In this document: positions 19,203-29,200 of the stretch, in pieces
Layout: every line of letters begins with the position of its first letter
How positions within the stretch are numbered: position 1 is the first letter of the stretch
Assembly: GCF_000379105.1 (NCBI RefSeq)
Contig: NZ_KB900609.1
Coordinates: forward strand, 7,163,345-7,227,344
DNA length: 64,000 nucleotides
Source: Methylobacterium sp. WSM2598
GTDB taxonomy: Bacteria > Pseudomonadota > Alphaproteobacteria > Rhizobiales > Beijerinckiaceae
Reading direction: 5' to 3'
Program-made: the position numbers and the translations under genes
The notes under the pieces: model-generated
Databases searched by the model: none
What the model was told of the DNA's origin: nothing
Seen by the model: the letters and a program-made list of their open reading frames with translations, nothing else

Positions 19203-20255
19203 TCACGCCGCCGTCAGGCCGAGGCGCTCGCCCGCGTAGCGGCCCTCGCGGATCGGCTGCCACCACTCGCGGTGGTCGAGGTACCAGCGGACCGTCTCCT
19301 CAAGCGCCTGATCGAAGCTCCGGGTCGGGCGCCAGCCGAGTTCGGCTTCGGCCTTGCTCGGGTCGATCGCGTAGCGCCGGTCGTGGCCGGGACGGTCGGT
19401 CACGAAGCTGATCAGCCGCTCGTGCGGGCCGGCCTCGGGCCGCAGCCGGTCGAAGATCGCGCAGAGCGTGCGCACCACCGAAAGGTTGCTGCGCACCGCG
19501 CGGCCGCCGAGCAGGTAGGTCTCGCCGATCCGGCCCCGCTCCAGCACCGCGACGAGGCCGCGCGCGTGGTCCTCGACGTGGATCCAGTCGCGCTCGTTCT
19601 GCCCGTCGCCGTAGACCGGCAGCGCCTTGCCCTCCAGCGCGTTGAGGATCATCAGCGGGATCAGCTTCTCGGGGAAGTGGCGCGGCCCGTAATTGTTCGA
19701 GCAGTTGGTGACGAGCACCGGCAGGCCGTAGGTCTCGTGCCAGGCCCGGGCGAGGTGGTCGGAGGCGGCCTTGGAGGCCGAGTAGGGCGAGCGGGGGTCG
19801 TAGCGGCTCTCCTCGGTGAAGAAGCCGCCCGGGGGCAGCGAGCCGTAGACCTCGTCGGTGGAGACGTGGAGGAAGCGGAAGCGCGCCTGCCCGTCCGCGG
19901 GCAGGCCGGCATGGTGGGCGCGGGCGGCCTCGAGCATGACCTGGGTGCCGACCACGTTGGTGCGGATGAAGGCGGCCGGTCCGGTGATCGAGCGGTCGAC
20001 GTGGCTCTCGGCGGCGAGGTGCATCACCGCCTCGGGCCGGAACTCCGCGAAGAGCGCGGCGACGCGCTCGGGCTCGCAGATGTCGGCCTGAACGAGCCGG
20101 TGGCGGGGCTCGTCCCTGAGCGGCAGGAGCGAGATCGGGTTGGCCGCGTAGGTGAGGGCGTCGAGGGTGAGCACCTCGTGGCCGAGGTCGCGGACGAGGT
20201 GGAGGACGAGCGCCGAGCCGATGAAGCCGCAGCCGCCCGTGACGAGGATGCGCAT
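19203..20255 (-). CDS. rfbB: dTDP-glucose 4,6-dehydratase
   Basis: A 350-residue extended SDR enzyme converting dTDP-glucose to the 4-keto-6-deoxy sugar. It has NAD motif GGCGFIGSALVLHL, STDEVYGSLP with the catalytic Thr-Asp-Glu, and YSASKAASDHLARAW with the Tyr-x3-Lys. The substrate loop NNYGPRHFPEKLIP is intact. Length is normal. It is 24 bp after rfbC. Confidence 0.96.
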   Translation of the reverse strand: MRILVTGGCGFIGSALVLHLVRDLGHEVLTLDALTYAANPISLLPLRDEPRHRLVQADICEPERVAALFAEFRPEAVMHLAAESHVDRSITGPAAFIRTNVVGTQVMLEAARAHHAGLPADGQARFRFLHVSTDEVYGSLPPGGFFTEESRYDPRSPYSASKAASDHLARAWHETYGLPVLVTNCSNNYGPRHFPEKLIPLMILNALEGKALPVYGDGQNERDWIHVEDHARGLVAVLERGRIGETYLLGGRAVRSNLSVVRTLCAIFDRLRPEAGPHERLISFVTDRPGHDRRYAIDPSKAEAELGWRPTRSFDQALEETVRWYLDHREWWQPIREGRYAGERLGLTAA

Positions 20256-20279
20256 GGGAGGGGATCTCCGTTCGGGGCG

Positions 20280-20834
20280 TCAGAAATGGGCGGGAAGGTC
20301 GGCGAGGCGCGGGGCGGCCTTGTCCTTGGCGGAAAGGATCGCGGCCTCGGGCGAGACCGGCCAGTCGATGCCGAGATCCGGGTCGTTCCAGAGGAGCGCG
20401 CCGTCATGGGCGGGGCTGTAGTAGCCGCCCGAGACCTTGTAGGCGATGGCGGTGTCGGGTTCGAGGGTGCAGAAGGCGTGGCCGAACCCGACCGGCACGT
20501 AGAGCTGGTGGCCGTTCTCGGCATCCAGGCGCACGGCGACGTGGCGGCCGTAGCTGGGCGAGGCGCGGCGCAGATCCACGGCGACGTCGAGGATCGCCCC
20601 GGAGACGACGCGGACGAGCTTGCCCTGCGCGTGGGGATGGGTCTGGAAGTGGATGCCCCGGACCGTGCCGACCTGGGCCGAGAAGGATTGGTTGTCCTGG
20701 ATGAAGAGGTCCGTGATGCCGGCCTGCGCGAGGAGGTCGGCCCGGTAGGTCTCGGAGAACCAGCCGCGCGCGTCGCCGTGGCGCGCCGGGACGACGAGCT
20801 TCACGTCCGGGATGGACTGATCCACGATCCTCAT
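20280..20834 (-). CDS. rfbC: dTDP-4-dehydrorhamnose 3,5-epimerase
   Basis: A 184-residue cupin that epimerises C3 and C5 of the 4-keto sugar. The catalytic His lies in GIHFQTHPHAQGKLVRV and the second conserved block is PVGFGHAFCTLEPDT. The start ATG 20834 has GGGAGAG upstream. It is the first gene of rfbCBDA, 145 bp downstream of alaS, so it may have its own promoter. The product probably feeds surface polysaccharide, though no glycosyltransferases are nearby. Confidence 0.95.
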   Translation of the reverse strand: MRIVDQSIPDVKLVVPARHGDARGWFSETYRADLLAQAGITDLFIQDNQSFSAQVGTVRGIHFQTHPHAQGKLVRVVSGAILDVAVDLRRASPSYGRHVAVRLDAENGHQLYVPVGFGHAFCTLEPDTAIAYKVSGGYYSPAHDGALLWNDPDLGIDWPVSPEAAILSAKDKAAPRLADLPAHF

Positions 20835-20979
20835 GCGCGACGCTCTCCCTCCGCTCCCCGTCCTGGGCCCCGGCCGGGTCCGCCCGGCTGGGGCCGTACT
20901 GTCTCCCGGCAGCCGCGGCAAGCCCGAGCGGCCGCGGCGCCGCTCAGGCGGCAAGCCCCGCCCAGGCGGCAAGCCCGGC

Positions 20980-23640
20980 TCATGCGGCGGCGAGCGCCGC
21001 CTCGATCGCGGCGAGGGCGTCCTGCGCCGCCGCCCCGTCCGGGCCGCCGGCCTGGGCCATGTCGCGGCGCCCGCCGCCGCCCTTGCCGCCGAGGCGCTCG
21101 GAGCCCGCCCGCACCAGGGCGACCGCGTCGAAGCGGTCGGTCAGGTCGTCGGTGACGCCGACGACGAGGCCGGCCTTGCCGTCCGGCGCCACGCCGACGA
21201 TCGCGACCACGCCCGAGCCGAGGCGCTTCTTGCCCTCGTCCGCGAGGCTCTTGAGGTCGCGCATCTCGACGCCCTCGACGGAACGGGCCATCAGCTTGAC
21301 GCCCGCGACCTCGCGCACCGGCTCCTCGCCCGCCCCGCCGCCGCCCATGGCGAGCTTGCGGCGCGCCTCGGAGAGCTCCCGCTCCAGCCGGCGCCTGTCC
21401 TCGATCAGGGCGGCGAGGCGGTCGGCCGCCTCGGCCGGCGGGACCTTCAGCAGCCCCGCCACGGCGGCGAGGCGCCGGCTCTCCTCGGCGAGGTGGCGCC
21501 GCGCCGCGTCGCCGGTCATCGCCTCGATCCGGCGCACGCCGGAGGCGACCGCGCCCTCCCCCACCACGGTGATCAGCCCGATCTCGCCGGTGCGGCCCAC
21601 ATGGGTGCCGCCGCAGAGCTCGACCGAGAAGGTGCGCCGGCGCCCGTCCCCGCCCTGATCCTCGCCCATCGAGACGACCCGGACCTCGTCGCCGTACTTC
21701 TCGCCGAAGAGCGCGCGGGCCCCGGTCGCGATGGCGTCGTCGACGGCCATCAGCTTCGTCACCACCGGCCCGTTCTGCAGCAGCACGCGGTTCGCCATCT
21801 CCTCGACCGCCGCGACCTCGTCGTCGTTCATCGGCTTGGGGTGGCTGAAATCGAAGCGCAGGCGCTCGGGCGAGACCAGGGAGCCCTTCTGGGCGACGTG
21901 GTCGCCGAGCACCTGGCGCAGCGCCTCGTGCAGCAGGTGGGTGGCCGAGTGGTGGGCGCGGATCGCCGCGCGGCGGGCGTGGTCGACCCTCAGCTCCACC
22001 GCCTGCCCGACCGTGAGCCGGCCCTCCTCGACCGCGACGTGGTGCACGAAGAGGTCGCCGAGCTTCTTCTCGGTGTCGGTGACCCGCGCCCGCAGCCCCG
22101 CCGCCGCGACCGTGCCGGTATCGCCGACCTGGCCGCCGGACTCGCCGTAGAAGGGCGTCTGGCTCACCACCAGCAGGCCCTCCTCGCCGGACGCCAGCGC
22201 CTCGACCTCGACGCCGCCCCGGACCAGGGCGGTGACCACGCCCTCCGCGGTCTCGGCCTCGTAGCCGAGGAACTCGGTGGCGCCGACGCGCTCGCGCAGG
22301 GCGTACCACAGGGTCTCGGTCGCCGCCTCGCCGGAGCCCGCCCAGGCGGCGCGGGCCGCCGCGCGCTGGCGCTCCATCGCGGCCTTGAAGGCGTCGGTGT
22401 CGACGCCGATGCCGCGCGACTTGAGCGCGTCCTGCGTCAGGTCGAGGGGGAACCCGTACGTGTCGTAGAGCGTGAAGGCGGTCTCGCCCGAGAGGTTCTG
22501 GCCCTCGGAGAGGTCGCGGGTCTCCGCGTCCAGGATCGACAGGCCGCGCTCCAGGGTGCGGCGGAAGCGGGTCTCCTCCAGGCGCAGGGTCTCGGAGATC
22601 AGCGACTCGGCCCGCACCAGCTCGGGATAGGCCTGCCCCATCTCGCGCACCAGGGTGGGCACGAGGCGGTACATCATCGGGTCGCGGGCGCCGAGGAGCT
22701 GGGCGTGGCGCATGGCCCGCCGCATGATCCGGCGCAGCACGTAGCCGCGCCCCTCGTTGCCCGGCAGCACCCCGTCGGCGACCAGGAAGGAGGCGGCCCG
22801 CAGGTGATCGGCGATCACCCGGTAGGAGGCGGTCTGCGCGCCCTCCGGCGGCCGGCCGACTTGGTGGGCCACCGCATCGATCAGGCTCCGGAACAGGTCG
22901 GTGTCGTAGTTGCTCTTCACCCCCTGGAGGATCGCCGCCATGCGCTCCAGGCCCATGCCGGTGTCGATGGAGGGCCGCGGCAGGCCGACCCGGTTGCCCG
23001 GCTCGATCTGCTCGTACTGCATGAAGACGAGGTTCCAGAATTCGAGGAAGCGGTCGCCGTCCTCCTCCGGGCTGCCGGGCGGGCCGCCCCACAGCTCCGG
23101 ACCCTGGTCGATGAAGATCTCCGAGCACGGCCCGCACGGGCCGGTATCGCCCATCTGCCAGAAATTGTCGGAGGTGCCGATGCGGATGATGCGCTCCTCC
23201 GGGAAGCCGGCGATCTTGCGCCACAGCGTCGCCGCGTCGTCGTCGTCGGCGTAGACCGTGACCAGCAGCTTGCTCCTGTCGAGGCCGAACTCCTTCGTCA
23301 CGAGGTTCCAGGCCAATTCGATCGCCAGCGGCTTGAAGTAGTCGCCGAACGAGAAATTGCCGAGCATCTCGAAGAAGGTGTGGTGGCGCGCCGTGTACCC
23401 GACGTTGTCGAGGTCGTTGTGCTTGCCGCCGGCGCGGACGCACTTCTGGGCGGTGGCGGCGCGGTGGTAGGGCCGCTTCTCGACTCCGGTGAAGACGTTC
23501 TTGAACTGCACCATGCCGGCGTTCGTGAACATCAGCGTGGGGTCGTTGCGCGGTACGAGCGGCGAGGAGGGGACGACCTCGTGCCCGTGCTTGGCGAAGT
23601 AGTCGAGGAAGGTCGACCGGATCTCGTTGACACCGCTCAT
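20980..23640 (-). CDS. alaS: alanyl-tRNA synthetase
   Basis: An 886-residue class II synthetase. The catalytic core starts at once (EIRSTFLDYFAKHGHEVVPS, NDPTLMFTNAGMVQFK), the editing domain has HHSATHLLHEALRQVLG and ELCGGTHVGRTGEIG, and the C-terminal oligomerisation/DHHA1 region ends at GGGRRDMAQAGG. The start ATG 23640 gives the standard MSGVNEIRSTF beginning; upstream in-frame codons are rejected. It stands as the first gene of the block ending in rfbA. Confidence 0.97.
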   Translation of the reverse strand: MSGVNEIRSTFLDYFAKHGHEVVPSSPLVPRNDPTLMFTNAGMVQFKNVFTGVEKRPYHRAATAQKCVRAGGKHNDLDNVGYTARHHTFFEMLGNFSFGDYFKPLAIELAWNLVTKEFGLDRSKLLVTVYADDDDAATLWRKIAGFPEERIIRIGTSDNFWQMGDTGPCGPCSEIFIDQGPELWGGPPGSPEEDGDRFLEFWNLVFMQYEQIEPGNRVGLPRPSIDTGMGLERMAAILQGVKSNYDTDLFRSLIDAVAHQVGRPPEGAQTASYRVIADHLRAASFLVADGVLPGNEGRGYVLRRIMRRAMRHAQLLGARDPMMYRLVPTLVREMGQAYPELVRAESLISETLRLEETRFRRTLERGLSILDAETRDLSEGQNLSGETAFTLYDTYGFPLDLTQDALKSRGIGVDTDAFKAAMERQRAAARAAWAGSGEAATETLWYALRERVGATEFLGYEAETAEGVVTALVRGGVEVEALASGEEGLLVVSQTPFYGESGGQVGDTGTVAAAGLRARVTDTEKKLGDLFVHHVAVEEGRLTVGQAVELRVDHARRAAIRAHHSATHLLHEALRQVLGDHVAQKGSLVSPERLRFDFSHPKPMNDDEVAAVEEMANRVLLQNGPVVTKLMAVDDAIATGARALFGEKYGDEVRVVSMGEDQGGDGRRRTFSVELCGGTHVGRTGEIGLITVVGEGAVASGVRRIEAMTGDAARRHLAEESRRLAAVAGLLKVPPAEAADRLAALIEDRRRLERELSEARRKLAMGGGGAGEEPVREVAGVKLMARSVEGVEMRDLKSLADEGKKRLGSGVVAIVGVAPDGKAGLVVGVTDDLTDRFDAVALVRAGSERLGGKGGGGRRDMAQAGGPDGAAAQDALAAIEAALAAA

Positions 23641-23860
23641 CGGGCGAAAACTCGTGGGTTGAGGTGGGGGCGAGAACATCCCGGCCCGGGAGTGCCGCTC
23701 ACGGAACGCCCGCTGGGCGGGCGGCGGGCGTTTCGTGAGGAGCACCAAGGGCTCGCGCCCGTTCTCTTAGTCATGCCATCCCCCCGTGTCGAGGCGAGCC
23801 CCGCGCGCCCGCCGCCCCCGCGCCGGGGCGGTGCGCGGCGCCGCGGGCACCCCGCGGGTG

Positions 23861-23898
23861 TTGACGCGCGGCTCAGTCTGGAATTAGAGCAATTCTAA
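23861..23898 (+). promoter_or_regulatory. mbfA promoter with Irr-type iron control element
   Basis: A -35-like TTGACG (23861-23866) is followed after 17 bp by TTAGAG at 23884-23889 in the -10 position. Overlapping this is the inverted repeat TTAGA-N5-TCTAA (23884-23898). It resembles the iron control element bound by Irr in Rhizobiales, known at mbfA promoters. The position fits repression in low iron. Site identity is inferred from sequence and gene context. Confidence 0.65.
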
Positions 23899-23921
23899 AT
23901 TCATGCACCGGAGAGCCGCGC

Positions 23922-24899
23922 ATGCCGCTGTTCACGCAGGGCCCGCAGGTTGCCCTGTCCGACCTCACCGACCGGGAAGTTCTCGCCCTCGCCATCCAGG
24001 CGGAGGAGGAGGACGGGCGCATCTACCGCGAGATCGCCGAGCGCCTGCGGGAGCATTACCCGGCCTCCGCGCAGGTGTTCCGGGAGATGGCGAGCGCCGA
24101 GAGCGACCATCGCCGCCAGCTCCTCGATCTCTTCGAGGAGCGCTACGGCGACCACATCCCGCTGATCCGCCGCGAGGACGTGAAGGGCTTCGTGCGCCGC
24201 AAGCCGGTCTGGATGCAGGCGCGCTTCGACATCGCGGCGGTGCGCCACCGCGCCGAGACGATGGAGGCCGAGACCCAGCGCTTCTACCGGGAGGCGGCCG
24301 CCCGCTGCAGCGACCCGAAGGTGCGCAAGCTCCTGGGCGACCTCGCGGACGTGGAGGCCGGGCACGAGGCGATGGCCTCGCAGCTGGAGGCGCGCGCCGA
24401 GACCCGGGCCGGCGAGGAGGAGAAGGAGACCGCCCGCCGCCTGTTCGTGCTGCAGGTGATCCAGCCGGGCCTCGCGGGCCTGATGGACGGCTCGGTCTCG
24501 ACGCTCGCCCCGGTCTTCGCCGCGGCCTTCGCGACGCAGAACAGCTGGGACGCCTTCCTGGTCGGGCTCGCGGCCTCGCTGGGAGCCGGCATCTCGATGG
24601 GCTTCGCCGAGGCGCTCTCGGACGACGGCTCGATGACCGGGCGCGGCCGGCCCTGGATCCGCGGCCTCGTCTGCGGGCTGATGACCACGGCGGGCGGGAT
24701 CGGCCACACCCTGCCCTACCTGATCCACGATTTCCGGCTCGCGACGGGCCTCGCGGTGGCGGTGGTGCTGCTCGAACTCTGGGCGATCTCCTGGATCCGC
24801 GCCCGCTACATGGACACGCCCTTCCTGCAGGCGGCGTTCCAGGTCGTGGTCGGGGGGCTCCTGGTCTTCGCGACCGGCATCCTGATCGGCAGCGCCTGA
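23922..24899 (+). CDS. mbfA: MbfA: rubrerythrin/VIT1 fusion, membrane-bound ferritin iron exporter
   Basis: A 325-residue protein with two domains. The N-terminal half (about 15-165) is a ferritin-like di-iron domain of the erythrin type, with carboxylate/His ligands in LAIQAEEEDGRIYREIAERL, ASAESDHRRQLLDL and DVEAGHEAMA. The C-terminal half (about 180-325) is a CCC1/VIT1 domain with several membrane helices (GLMDGSVSTLAPVFAAAFAT). The family exports iron and gives iron and peroxide tolerance in Agrobacterium and Bradyrhizobium. An Irr-type operator precedes it. Confidence 0.92.
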   Translation: MPLFTQGPQVALSDLTDREVLALAIQAEEEDGRIYREIAERLREHYPASAQVFREMASAESDHRRQLLDLFEERYGDHIPLIRREDVKGFVRRKPVWMQARFDIAAVRHRAETMEAETQRFYREAAARCSDPKVRKLLGDLADVEAGHEAMASQLEARAETRAGEEEKETARRLFVLQVIQPGLAGLMDGSVSTLAPVFAAAFATQNSWDAFLVGLAASLGAGISMGFAEALSDDGSMTGRGRPWIRGLVCGLMTTAGGIGHTLPYLIHDFRLATGLAVAVVLLELWAISWIRARYMDTPFLQAAFQVVVGGLLVFATGILIGSA

Positions 24900-24901
24900 T
24901 C

Positions 24902-25100
24902 CGAGATCCGACGGATTGCGTTGCCATGCGGATGTCGGCGTCGCTCAGGCGCCGCGCGGGCGTGTCATCCCAAATCCGCTTGATCCCTTCGGGATGGCGG
25001 CTTTGGGCTTCGCTCAAGCGCCGCGCAGGCTCGGGATCCGCTTGATCCCTTCGGGATGGCGGCTTTGGGCTTCGCTCAAGCGCCGCGCGGGCTCGGGATC
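24902..25100. repeat. interspersed repeat array, locus 3
   Basis: This fills most of the 328-bp gap between mbfA and the next gene. One copy of the CCATGCGGATGTCGGCGTCG unit is followed by two nearly identical units containing GATCCCTTCGGGATGGCGGC and GGCTTCGCTCAAGCGCCGCG. The internal GATCCCTTCGGGATGG is itself a small hairpin. No coding frame is convincing here. Confidence 0.85.
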
Positions 25101-25130
25101 CGCTGTCCGGACGTGATCGTCCGGACAGCG
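25101..25130. terminator. 12-bp hairpin at end of repeat array
   Basis: A perfect 12-bp inverted repeat (CGCTGTCCGGAC / GTCCGGACAGCG) around a 6-nt loop closes the repeat array. It may terminate mbfA transcription; there is no U tract. Confidence 0.5.
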
Positions 25131-25227
25131 CCTGAGCGGGCGGCCGGTCCTTCCGGTCGCAGCCGGCAACATCGGGCCGGCTCCCGACGTTTGGCCTGCG
25201 CGTTCATGCAGACCGGACGGAGCGACG

Positions 25228-25698
25228 ATGATGCGACACCTCTCCCTGGCCCGCGGCGGCCTCGCCGGGCTCCTGCTGGCGGCCCTCGCCGGGGCGGCCC
25301 TCGCGGCGAACGACCTGCCCCCGCCCAAGGCCGGGGGCGACGCGATGCCGCCGGTCCAGCTCACCATCACGAGCGAGAACGGCGCCGCCAAGTGCGAGCC
25401 GGCGGAGCTGCGCCTGCCGGCCAACAGCAACGTGGCGCTCGAAGTCACCAACCGGTCGAGCGCCCGCGTGACGCTCACGGCGCCGCAGATCTTCCAGAAC
25501 AAGAACGTGCTCCACCACGACGGCGACGTGGTCCACGTGGCGAGCAACGACGCCTACCTGGTCAAGGAGAACGGCACCGGCGAGATCCGCCTGCGCACGA
25601 TCGGGCCGGGTGAGTACACGTTCGGCTGCACGAGCGTCACGGCGCAGAGCAAGCCGTTCGAGGGCAAGCTGACGCTGGTCGATCCGACCCCGCGCTGA
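25228..25698 (+). CDS. secreted cupredoxin-like protein
   Basis: A 156-residue exported protein. It has a signal peptide (GGLAGLLLAALAGAALAAND, cleavage near residue 27) and a mature beta-sandwich-like sequence with a cupredoxin-like pattern (LRLPANSNVALEVTNRSSAR, GPGEYTFGCTSVTAQSKPFE). The usual type-1 copper ligand set Cys-x-x-His-x-x-Met is not present at the C-terminal loop, so copper binding is doubtful. It follows mbfA in the same direction but behind a repeat array and hairpin, so it is probably transcribed separately. Start ATG 25228 or 25231. Confidence 0.68.
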   Translation: MMRHLSLARGGLAGLLLAALAGAALAANDLPPPKAGGDAMPPVQLTITSENGAAKCEPAELRLPANSNVALEVTNRSSARVTLTAPQIFQNKNVLHHDGDVVHVASNDAYLVKENGTGEIRLRTIGPGEYTFGCTSVTAQSKPFEGKLTLVDPTPR

Positions 25699-25796
25699 GC
25701 CGCGCAAGCCGCGCCCGGTCCCGGACCGGACGCGCCCTCCCCTGCGGCGGCGCGCCGCCGGGGAGCCGGCCCGCACCGGCCACCGGCAAGCCCATC

Positions 25797-25905
25797 ATGC
25801 CACATCGGCTTGATTCCTTCGGGATGGCGGATTGGGGCTTCGCTCACGCGCCGCGCGGGCGCGCGATCCGGAGATCCGCTGTGATCAATCCGATCCCGGA
25901 TCAGC
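25797..25905. repeat. interspersed repeat, locus 4
   Basis: Between convergent genes. It contains GGCTTGATTCCTTCGGGATG, then TTCGCTCACGCGCCGCGCGG, and an imperfect inverted repeat GATCCGGAGATCCG / CCGATCCCGGATC that covers the stop codon of the following minus-strand gene. Confidence 0.75.
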
Positions 25906-26221
25906 CCGCCGCGCCCTCGCCCTCGAACTCCCGCACCAGGTCCCGGAGCCAGCCCCGCGCCTTCTCGACCTCGGCCCAGGGCACGGTGCCCAAGGGGAAA
26001 TGCGCCCCGAACACCACCGCCACCACCGCGTTCAGCCGCGAGAGGGTCTCGCGCCGGTCCCGCGACGGCGGGTCCTCGCGCTGAATCGCGATCACCTCGT
26101 CGCGGAAGCGCGTCAGGCACTGCATCGCGTGGGTCAGGCCGTGATCGTCCTTGCGCGGCCGCTCGGCCAGCACCGCGTCGAGGGCGGAGAGCGCCGCGTG
26201 GCCGTATTCATGCGGGGCCAC
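25901..26221 (-). CDS. hypothetical protein overlapping fdhA 3' end
   Basis: A 106-residue soluble, mostly helical protein (MAPHEYGHAALSALDAVLAE...) starting 14 nt inside the 3' end of the formate dehydrogenase alpha gene, so the two are co-transcribed and coupled. It has no signal peptide, membrane segment or cysteine-rich motif. The position suggests an accessory or assembly role for the enzyme, but no family is recognised. The length and codon use are consistent with a real gene. Confidence 0.68.
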   Translation of the reverse strand: MAPHEYGHAALSALDAVLAERPRKDDHGLTHAMQCLTRFRDEVIAIQREDPPSRDRRETLSRLNAVVAVVFGAHFPLGTVPWAEVEKARGWLRDLVREFEGEGAAG

Positions 26222-29200
26222 GGCGCGCCTCCCGCTTGAGCTGCGTCAGGCGCCCCGGCCGCAGGTTGCAGGTCAGCGCCTTGGTCGTGTGGATGCTGGT
26301 GTTCGGGTCGCCCGTGATCGCCAGGAGCACGTTCGCCACCGCGCCGCGCGCGTAGCCCTCGCGGCCGAACACCCAGGGCATCGCCACCTCGTGCACGGTC
26401 CGCCCGTCGATCCGGAAGGGCCGGATCCGCTCGGTCACCATCGCCCGCACCTCGATCTCGCCGCGCAGGGTCGACAGCACGGTCCAGCCGAGATGGCGGA
26501 GGCCGAGTTCGCCCGCGAGCTCCGGCGAGACCTCCACGAAGGCCTCGGGCTGCAATTCCGCCGTGTGCGGCATCACCCGGGTCGGCACGCCCCCGCAATG
26601 GAGTTCGGTCAACCGGAAGGTGGTGAACACGTAGGGGAAGCGCGGGTCCTGGGGGGCGTGCAGCGCGTTGCCGGGCCGCCCCCAGAGCTTCGCGGCCGGG
26701 TTCATCTGCTGGCCGTAGAGGGGGTTGCGCACCGGGCTCTCGACCGGCTCGTAATGGGTCGGCAGCGGCCCGTCCTTCAGGCCGGTCGGCACGAAGACCT
26801 GGCACTTGCCGTCCGCCTCCATGATGAAGGGATCGTCCCCGCCGAGCGCGTCCATGCCGCGCGGGTGCTTCGACCAGTCCGGACGCTCGTCCGGCCGCTT
26901 CGTCTCGACGAAGTCGGGCACGTCGAGGCCGGTCCATCGTCCCTGCGCCTCGTCCCACCAGACCATCTTCTTGGCCTCCGACCAGGGCCGGCCCTCCGGG
27001 TCGGCCGAGGCGCGGTTGTAGAGGGTGCGCCGGTTCGACGGCCAGGAGAAGGCCCAGCCGAGATGCGAGCCCGGCCCGTCCGGCCCGTCCGGCCGGCGCG
27101 CCCGGGCGAGGTTGCGCCCCTCCTCCGGCATGATCCCGCAATACATCCAGCCGCCGCAGGCGGTGGAGCCGTCGTCCTTGAGCGCCTTGTAGCTCGCCAC
27201 CGGCTTGCCGTCGGCGACCGTGTAGCCGTTGATCTCGGCGAGGATCGCCTCCGCCCGCGGCTCGGCGACCGCGCCCTCGACCGGGTAGTCCCAGGTGAGC
27301 GCCTGGATCGCCCCGTCGCGGGTCTCGGTGCTGTCGGCGTAGAGCGCCTTCAGGCGCCGGCCGAGATGGTAGATGAACCAGAGGTCCGAGCGGCTGTCGC
27401 CCGGCGCCTCGCAGACCTTGTCGTGCCACTGCACGAGGCGGCTCGTGTTGGTGACGCTGCCCTCCTTCTCGCCCGGCATGGCGGCGGGCAGGAAGAACAC
27501 CTCGGTCTCGATCTCCTCCGGGCTGAGGTCCCCGCGCTCGACCAGCCGGCCCTTCTGCCAGAAATTCGCCGTCTCGGTCATGGCGAAATCCCGCACCACC
27601 ATCCAGCGCAGCTTCGACAAGCCGCGCTCGACGAGGTCCGCGTTGACGGCGCCGACCAGGGGGTTCTGGCCGAGGATGAACTGGCCGCGCATCATGCCGT
27701 CGACCATCGAGAGCGTCATCGGCTCCTGGGAGGCGTCGCCCGTGAGCTTGGGCAGGAACTGGTAGCCGTAGTCGCTCGCCGGCGTGGCGGCCTCGCCGTA
27801 CCACGCCTTCAGCAGGCTGATCACGTATTTCGGCATGTTCGCCCACCAGCCCGTGGTCGGGGTCTCGACCCGCAGGTAGTCGGCCAGCGTCGCGTGCTCG
27901 TGGAAGACGTTGGGCTGCGGCAGGTAGGTCGGCAGCATGTTGTAGAGGGTCGGGATGTCGGTCGAGCCCTGGATGCTGACGTGGCCGCGCAGCGCCATGA
28001 TGCCCCCGCCCGGGCGCCCGATATTGCCGAGCAGCATCTGGACGATCGAGGCGGCGCGGATGATCTGCACGCCGGTGGTGTGGTGGGTCCAGCCGACCGC
28101 GTACGTGAAGGCGCCGGTGCGCTCGCGCCCGGAATTGCGCGCGAAGGTCTCGACCACCCGCACGAACGTCTCCCGCGGGCAGCCGGTCACCCGCTCGACC
28201 ATCTCGGGCGTGTAGCGGGCGTAGTGCCGCTTCAGGATCTGGTAGACGCAGTTTGGGTGCTGCAGCGTCGGGTCCCGCGACGGCGGCCCCTCGGTCATGC
28301 TCTCGTAGGGGCTGCCCTCCCCCGGGTCGCCCTCCTTCGTCTGCACCCGGTGCTCGGCCACCGAGGAGGGCACCCGCTTGCCCGCGTATTGCCAGGTCCC
28401 GTCCTCGTAGGCGGCGGAGCTGCGGTCGAAGCCCGAGAACAGGCCGTCGAGGGTCTCCGGGTCCTGGTAGCCGTCCTCGATGATGTGGGCGAGGTTCGTG
28501 TAGGCGAGCGCGAAGTCCCGGAACCACAGGTCGTGCTCCAGGATGTAGCGGATCATCCCGCCCAGGAAGGCGATGTCGCTGCCCGAGCGCAGCGGCGCGT
28601 AGATGTCCGCGAGCGCGCTGGTGCGGGTGTAGCGCGGATCGACGTGGATGATGGTCGCGCCCTTGCGCTGCGCCTCGGTGACGAAGCGGAAGGCGATCGG
28701 GTGGTTCTCCGCGATGTTGGACCCCATCTCGATGATGCAGTCCGCGTTCGCGAGGTCCCACAGCGCCATCGTGGCGGCGCCGCGTCCGAAGGAGGTACCC
28801 AGACTGGGCACCGAGGCGGAGTGTCAGATCCTGGCTTGGTTCTCGATGTTGACGATGCCGAGCCCGCCGCCGAAGAGCTTCTTGATCAGGTAGTTCTCTT
28901 CGTTGTCCATGGTCGCGCCGCCGAGCGACCCGATGCCGAGCGTGTGGTTGACGACGCGCCCGTCCGGCAGCCGCTCGGCGAAGGTCTCGTCGCGGGCCTG
29001 CTTGGTGAGCTGCGCGATGCGCTCCATCGCCCAGTCCAGCGGCTTGACCTCCCAGTGCCGCGCGCGCGGCGCCCGGTAGAGGACGCGGCTGATCCGCTCG
29101 GGCGAGAGCAGCATGCCGAGCGTGCCGGCGCCCTTGGGGCACAGCGTCCCGGCATTGATCGGCGAGCGCGGGTCGCCCTCGACGTGGATCGGGCGGCCGT

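Noticed and set aside
17406..20834. rfb genes as a horizontally acquired polysaccharide island
   Set aside because: Base composition matches the surroundings, only the four core dTDP-rhamnose genes are present, and there are no mobile elements.
24902..25130. Possible CRISPR array
   Set aside because: Units are long, imperfect, without constant-length unique spacers, and related copies lie alone elsewhere in the window. No cas genes are present.
28794..28850. fdhA seen as two genes or a pseudogene split by a stop
   Set aside because: The stop is UGA at the conserved Sec position, followed by a correctly spaced hairpin, and both halves align end to end with one enzyme.
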